The notes beneath the pieces were generated by a model, which was given only the letters and a program-made list of their open reading frames with translations, did no database searches and was not told the DNA's origin. The position numbers were made by a program, and so were the translations under genes. Of a DNA stretch of 64,000 bases, positions 62,764 through 64,000 are shown piece after piece (position 1 is the stretch's first letter; each line of letters starts with the position of its first letter). This DNA comes from Streptomyces genisteinicus (GTDB lineage: Bacteria > Actinomycetota > Actinomycetes > Streptomycetales > Streptomycetaceae), in contig NZ_CP060825.1 in the NCBI RefSeq assembly GCF_014489615.1, positions 6,246,001 through 6,310,000 of the forward strand, in the 5' to 3' direction.

Positions 62764-63777
62764 ATGCCCCAGGACGTCGACTTCCACATACCCCTGCCGG
62801 GCCGGCAGAGCCCGGACCACGCCCGCGCCGACGCCGAGCAGCTCGTCTGGCCGCGCTCGCTCGGGCTGATCAAGTCCGAGGCGGCCGCCGAGCGCCACCT
62901 GCGCGGCGGCTACGCCGACCTGGCCTCCCGCTTCTACCCCCACGCCACGGGCGCCGACCTGGACCTGGGCGTCGACCTGATGTCCTGGTTCTTCCTCTTC
63001 GACGACCTCTTCGACGGGCCGCGCGGCGAGAACCCGGAGGAGACCCGAGCGCTCACCGACGCGGTCGCGGCGGCGCTGGACGGCCCCCTCCCCGACACCG
63101 CGCCGCCCATCGCCCACGGCTTCGCCGACATCTGGGGGCGCACCTGCGAGGGCATGACGCCCGCCTGGTGCGCGCGCAGCGCCCGGCACTGGCGCGGCTA
63201 CTTCGACGGCTACGTCGACGAGGCGGAGAGCCGCTTCCGGGACCGGCCGTACGAATGTGCCGCCCAGTACCTGGCCGTGCGCCGGCAGACCATCGGGGTG
63301 CAGCCGACGGTCGACCTCGCCGAGCGCGCGGGCCGCTTCGAGGTGCCGCACCGGGTCTTCGACAGCGCCGTGGTCTCCGCGATGCTCCAGATAGCAGCCG
63401 ACGTCAATCTGCTGCTCAACGACATCGCCTCGCTGGAGAAGGAGGAGGCCCGCGGCGAGCAGAACAACATGGTCATGATCCTGCGCCGGGAACACGGCTG
63501 GGCCGAGGACCGCAGCGTCTCCCACATCCAGGGCGAGGTACGGGCCCGCCTGGAGCAGTACCTCCTGCTGGAGACGTGCCTGCCGCGGGTCGCCGACATC
63601 TACCGGCTGGAAGAGGCCGAGCGCGAGGCCCTGGAGCACTACCGCGACGACGCCGTGCGCACCGTGATCCGCGGTTCCTACGACTGGCACCGCTCCTCGG
63701 GCCGCTACGACGCCGAGTTCGCGGTCGCCGCCGGCGCCCAGGGCTATCTGGAGGAGCTCGGCAGCACCGCCCGCTAG
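62764..63777 (+). CDS. penA: Pentalenene synthase
   Basis: A 337-aa class I sesquiterpene cyclase that converts farnesyl diphosphate into pentalenene. The length equals that of the S. exfoliatus enzyme, and the published active-site residues are all at the same numbers: Phe76, Phe77, Asp80 and Asp84 (FFLFDDLFD), Asn219, Ser223 and Glu227 (NDIASLEKE), and His309. From memory the sequence is very close to the S. exfoliatus UC5319 protein but not identical. An AAGGA ribosome site lies upstream of the ATG. A tandem repeat array follows before penI. Confidence 0.96.
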   Translation: MPQDVDFHIPLPGRQSPDHARADAEQLVWPRSLGLIKSEAAAERHLRGGYADLASRFYPHATGADLDLGVDLMSWFFLFDDLFDGPRGENPEETRALTDAVAAALDGPLPDTAPPIAHGFADIWGRTCEGMTPAWCARSARHWRGYFDGYVDEAESRFRDRPYECAAQYLAVRRQTIGVQPTVDLAERAGRFEVPHRVFDSAVVSAMLQIAADVNLLLNDIASLEKEEARGEQNNMVMILRREHGWAEDRSVSHIQGEVRARLEQYLLLETCLPRVADIYRLEEAEREALEHYRDDAVRTVIRGSYDWHRSSGRYDAEFAVAAGAQGYLEELGSTAR

Positions 63778-63780
63778 CCG

Positions 63781-63900
63781 CACCGCCGAACGGCACCAGG
63801 CACCGCCGTACGGCACCAGGCACCGCCGTACGGCACCAGGCACCGCCGTGCGGCACCACGCACCGCGGTACGGCACCAGGCACCGCCGACCGGCACCACC
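63781..63900. repeat. Six 20-bp tandem repeats between penA and penI
   Basis: Six units at an exact 20-base period, consensus CACCGCCGTACGGCACCAGG. Copies 2 and 3 are identical and the others differ at one to three bases. Each consensus unit contains the 10-base palindrome GCCGTACGGC. The array starts four bases after the penA stop and could form a cluster of small hairpins that lowers penI expression, or it could bind a protein. The rest of the gap (63901-63994) has no other feature. Confidence 0.9.
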
Positions 63901-63994
63901 CGCCGGTGCACGGCCGCCGCGGCGGCACAGTTGCCGGCCGACCCGCCCGGCCCGGCTGCCAACAGACGAGCAGAGATGGGAAGTTGAGAACCGA

Positions 63995-64000
63995 ATGACC
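63995..64000 (+). CDS. penI: Start of the next gene, probably penI (P450 CYP183A-like), truncated
   Basis: Only ATG ACC is inside the window, with GGGAAG 11 bases upstream. In known pen, pnt and ptl clusters the gene after the pentalenene synthase encodes the P450 (PtlI type) that oxidises C13 of pentalenene to the acid. The call rests on order alone. Confidence 0.45.

Noticed and set aside
63781..63900. CRISPR-like array
   Set aside because: The 20-base units are contiguous with no unique spacers between them, and no cas gene is nearby.

Overview
The window is about 64 kb of GC-rich actinobacterial DNA and almost certainly chromosomal Streptomyces. The evidence is the extreme third-position GC bias, GTG starts, TTA codons confined to a few genes, a DmdR/IdeR-type iron box, F420-dependent enzymes, several leaderless promoters and many Streptomyces-specific conserved hypothetical genes. 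I saw no rRNA, tRNA, CRISPR array, transposase or integrase.

Layout from left to right. 0.1-1.3 kb: a cytochrome P450 with a TTA codon. 1.4-8.4 kb: a sugar or polyol uptake and metabolism locus (Gfo/Idh/MocA dehydrogenase, GntR regulator, ABC binding protein, permease and ATPase, ROK kinase, small membrane protein). The dehydrogenase and the ABC operon share a 20-base operator. 8.5-11.4 kb: two exported proteins with a common cysteine-containing domain behind an iron box; one carries a sortase signal. 11.6-13.4 kb: a translationally coupled nucleotidyltransferase-like, BON and metallophosphoesterase operon. 13.5-25.5 kb: mixed genes, including two tandem paralogous lipoproteins, a YihY membrane protein, a SUOX/ferredoxin reductase/zinc-ribbon operon, pcaL, an MBL hydrolase, exonuclease III, an orphan amino-acid ABC ATPase and gamma-glutamyltransferase. 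25.6-32.6 kb: a GH75 chitosanase next to an unusual group of leaderless-secretion, lectin-like proteins around a putative ETX/MTX2 (aerolysin-like) beta-pore-forming protein. This group is the best candidate for an undescribed system. 32.9-36.2 kb: a second methionine aminopeptidase divergent from its own XRE regulator, an F420 enzyme and a large helical protein. 36.4-42.5 kb: a reductive pyrimidine or hydantoin catabolic operon ending in an NCS1 permease. 42.7-52.0 kb: an M15 peptidase, a large LuxR-type (LAL) regulator, an MFS exporter and a run of small membrane proteins (HdeD, SHOCT and others). Four intergenic regions here share the inverted repeat TCACCC-N5-GGGTGA. 52.0-52.1 kb: two very strong hairpins that close this region.

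52.6-64.0 kb is a pentalenolactone biosynthetic gene cluster in the order penR, gapR, penM, penH, penG, penF, penE, penD, penB, penA, with penI starting at the window edge. PenB makes farnesyl diphosphate and PenA cyclises it to pentalenene. PenI oxidises C13, PenH hydroxylates C11, PenF oxidises to the ketone, PenE performs the Baeyer-Villiger lactonisation, PenD desaturates and epoxidises, and PenM performs the final oxidative rearrangement. GapR is a pentalenolactone-insensitive GAPDH (self-resistance), PenG a likely exporter and PenR the MarR-type product sensor. The assignment rests on order, family and diagnostic residues: PenM has Met77, Met81 and Phe232, and PenA has F76, F77, D80, N219, E227 and H309.
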